From Gudongella sp964604145 (GTDB lineage Bacteria; Bacillota; Clostridia; Tissierellales; Tissierellaceae), in assembly GCA_964604145.1 (NCBI GenBank), contig CAZRXS010000019.1, positions 1-24,210 of the forward strand: DNA of 24,210 nucleotides, in the 5' to 3' direction. Shown piece after piece: positions 22,072-24,210 of the stretch (its first letter is position 1; each line of letters starts with the position of its first letter). The position numbers and the translations under genes are program-made. The notes beneath the pieces are model-generated. The model did not search any database. It saw only the letters and a program-made list of their open reading frames with translations, and had not been told where the DNA came from.

Positions 22072-24201
22072 TTGCTTAAAGTAGAGAAGAGAAATAAGCA
22101 AATCGTAGATTTTGAAGGGGATAAAATTGCGATTGCAGTAGAAAAGGCTATGAATGAAACTGAAAAGGGAATTGATGAAGAGTTAGCTAAACAGATTGGT
22201 GAAAATGCTCTTTTAGTATTTGAAGGCAGAGATTTTGTAAATATTGAAGAGATACAAGATTATGTGGAAATTGAATTAATGAAATCAAGGCCAGAAGTTG
22301 CTAGAAAGTACATTATCTATCGTGAAGAAAGAGCAAAGCTTAGAGAACAAGGCTGGAGTATGACTGATCTTCAAAGAGATATTTATGAGAAAAAGTACAG
22401 ATATGACTCTGAGAGTTTTGAAGACTTTTTAGAAAGGGTAAGTGCTGGAAATAACCCAATTAAAAAAGCAATAAAAGACAAGAAATTTATGCCAGCAGGA
22501 AGAATTTTAGCAGGAAGAGGATTGGATAAATTTGGTAGAAAAATCACCATTTCTAATTGCTATGTAATGCCAAAGGTAGAAGATAATATAGAGTCTATTT
22601 TTGATACCGCAAAGTATTTAGCCCGTACTTATTCATACGGTGGAGGAGTGGGCCTTACTCTATCTAAGCTAAGACCAAAGGGGTCAAGAGTTAATAATGC
22701 AGCTTCCACAACCACAGGTGCTGTAAGCTTTATGGACCTTTACTCAATGGTAACAGGACTTATTGGCATGAGAGGAAGAAGAGGCGCCTTAATGCTCAAT
22801 TTAGATTGCAATCATCCAGATATTGAAGATTTTATAAATGTTAAAAACGACTTGAAAAAGGTCAACTATGCTAATATATCAGTTAATGTAGACGATAAAT
22901 TTATGGAAGCTGTAAGAGATGATCTTGACTATGATTTATATTTTATGGTCGAATCGACAGGAGAAGAGATTAAGGAGACTATAAGGGCAAGAGACTTATT
23001 TAGAAAACTTGCTATAAACAATTGGAATATGGCAGAGCCTGGAATTCTATATAAAGGCAATATAGATTCATGGCATATAATGAGTAATGACGAGACTTTT
23101 GAATTTGCAGGAGTTAATCCATGTGCAGAAGAGACTCTTCCTGCATTTGGTAGTTGCAATCTTTCATCTATTAATTTAAGCAATTTTGTTAAGGACCCAT
23201 TTACAAAATACGCCAGATTTGAATTTGAAAAATTTGGAGAAATGGTAAGAAATGGAGTAATATATTTAAATGAAGTCCTTGATGAAAATATGGATCTACA
23301 CCCACTAGTCCAGCAACAAGAGATGTCCAGAGATCTTAGACAAATTGGACTGGGAATAATGGGACTTGCGGATATGTTTATAAAAATGGGCATTAGATAT
23401 GGCAGTAATGAATCAATTACTATGATTCATCAAATGGGAAGGACTATGGTTAATGAAGCTTTAAGGGCATCTGCCCTCTTGGCAGAAAAGGATGGTCCAT
23501 TCCCAAGATTTAATCTTGATGCAATTTTGGAGTCTCCCTTTGTCCAAGAGAACGCAGATAAGGATGTTATTGAACTAATAAAAGAACATGGACTTAGAAA
23601 TTCTCAACTTTTAACTATACCACCAACAGGATCCATCTCAACTTTAATTGGGTGTAGCAATGGAGTTGAACCAATTTTTCAGGTTTCTTACACTAGAAAA
23701 TCAGAGTCGCTTCATATGGAAGATACCTACTATAAAGTTTTTACTCCAATAATAAAAGACTATATGGATGAAAATGGCTTATCTTATGAAGAAGACTTGC
23801 CTGATTTTATAATAACAACTTCAAATCTTGGATATAAAGAAAGAATCGAAGTTCAGGCTGCCTGGCAACAATATATTGATGCAAGCATATCATCAACTGT
23901 AAATGTACCTAATGAATTTAGTGTTGAAGATATTGAAGCCTTGTATCTATATGCATGGGAAAAGGGCTTAAAGGGAATAACTATATATAGAGATGGTTGT
24001 GCGAGAAGTGGTATTCTAATTACAAATAAAAATAAAAGCAACCTAGAAAAAATAGAAGAGCTTCAAGAACAGATAAATAAACTTATAGAAGAACAATTAA
24101 AAGCAGATCCAGACACTTGTCCAATGTGTGGGGGAGTTTTAAACCATACAGGAGGATGTACAGAGTGTCAAGATTGTGGATATAGCCCATGTGGGGTGTA
24201 A
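22072..24201 (+). CDS. nrdJ: Class II (adenosylcobalamin-dependent) ribonucleotide reductase
   Basis: This 709-residue enzyme reduces ribonucleotides to deoxyribonucleotides using adenosylcobalamin to make a thiyl radical, without oxygen. Residues 1-90 form an ATP-cone, the allosteric activity domain. The catalytic barrel shows the redox cysteine Cys163 (ISNCYVMP), the thiyl Cys351 with Glu353 (VNPCAEE), and Cys362 (FGSCNLSS). IPPTGSISTLIGCSNGVEP is a class II signature. The tail from about residue 685 is a coiled-coil-like helix followed by a cysteine-rich CPMC ... CTECQDCGYSPCG segment, which may bind zinc and reduce the active-site disulfide. The start is TTG, nine bases after GAGGGAGG, giving MLKVEKRN. 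No class III nrdD/nrdG is next to it. Confidence 0.96.
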   Translation: MLKVEKRNKQIVDFEGDKIAIAVEKAMNETEKGIDEELAKQIGENALLVFEGRDFVNIEEIQDYVEIELMKSRPEVARKYIIYREERAKLREQGWSMTDLQRDIYEKKYRYDSESFEDFLERVSAGNNPIKKAIKDKKFMPAGRILAGRGLDKFGRKITISNCYVMPKVEDNIESIFDTAKYLARTYSYGGGVGLTLSKLRPKGSRVNNAASTTTGAVSFMDLYSMVTGLIGMRGRRGALMLNLDCNHPDIEDFINVKNDLKKVNYANISVNVDDKFMEAVRDDLDYDLYFMVESTGEEIKETIRARDLFRKLAINNWNMAEPGILYKGNIDSWHIMSNDETFEFAGVNPCAEETLPAFGSCNLSSINLSNFVKDPFTKYARFEFEKFGEMVRNGVIYLNEVLDENMDLHPLVQQQEMSRDLRQIGLGIMGLADMFIKMGIRYGSNESITMIHQMGRTMVNEALRASALLAEKDGPFPRFNLDAILESPFVQENADKDVIELIKEHGLRNSQLLTIPPTGSISTLIGCSNGVEPIFQVSYTRKSESLHMEDTYYKVFTPIIKDYMDENGLSYEEDLPDFIITTSNLGYKERIEVQAAWQQYIDASISSTVNVPNEFSVEDIEALYLYAWEKGLKGITIYRDGCARSGILITNKNKSNLEKIEELQEQINKLIEEQLKADPDTCPMCGGVLNHTGGCTECQDCGYSPCGV

Positions 24202-24210
24202 TTCAATTCA

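Noticed and set aside
22929..23393. 154-codon minus-strand frame inside nrdJ
   Set aside because: Lies over the catalytic-cysteine region of nrdJ, with serine-rich shadow composition.

Overview
The window is AT-rich (roughly one third G+C), with purine-rich GGAGG-type ribosome binding sites and frequent GTG/TTG starts. It encodes a coenzyme-B12-dependent class II ribonucleotide reductase, a dihydroxy-acid dehydratase that lacks the extra cysteine of the [2Fe-2S] enzymes, and an NhaC antiporter. Together these suggest a low-GC, probably anaerobic Firmicute of the Clostridia/Tissierellia type. This is inferred from style and gene content, not from a marker gene.

Region 1 (1-5991) is a branched-chain amino acid operon, ilvB-ilvN-ilvC-ilvD-ilvE, all on the + strand. 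A 100-N assembly gap (2252-2351) removes the end of ilvN and the start of ilvC, so any continuous reading frame across it is artificial. The operon is bracketed by two related palindromic repeats of about 72 bp (81-153 and 5870-5940) that share an identical 26-base unit. Stem sequences differ between units while keeping their pairing.

Region 2 (6034-8438) holds two + strand membrane proteins: a RarD-type EamA permease and a DUF401-type integral membrane protein. It ends at a strong bidirectional terminator. Region 3 (8459-11119) is on the - strand: two single-domain UspA proteins, each with its own terminator, and an NhaC Na+/H+ antiporter with its own promoter.

Region 4 (11345-21832) is the most interesting part: a nine-gene + strand operon for nucleoside uptake and breakdown. 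It encodes an amidohydrolase/deaminase, DeoD purine nucleoside phosphorylase, an ADP-ribosylglycohydrolase-family protein with a ~145-residue N-terminal extension, a Bmp-family lipoprotein, an ABC ATPase, two permeases, a nucleoside hydrolase and an M20 amidohydrolase. The lipoprotein and transporter would bring nucleosides in. DeoD, the nucleoside hydrolase and possibly the ARH protein would break N-ribosyl bonds, and the two amidohydrolases would deaminate or deacylate bases or side chains. Hairpins on both sides of the lipoprotein gene could set its expression level relative to its neighbours. The ATPase appears to start at a CTG codon. A rho-independent terminator closes the operon.

Region 5 (21833-24201) is nrdJ, a monocistronic class II ribonucleotide reductase with a TTG start. 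A very good NrdR box plus a weaker one exactly 31 bp upstream lie in its promoter. No transposase, CRISPR array, tRNA or rRNA was seen.
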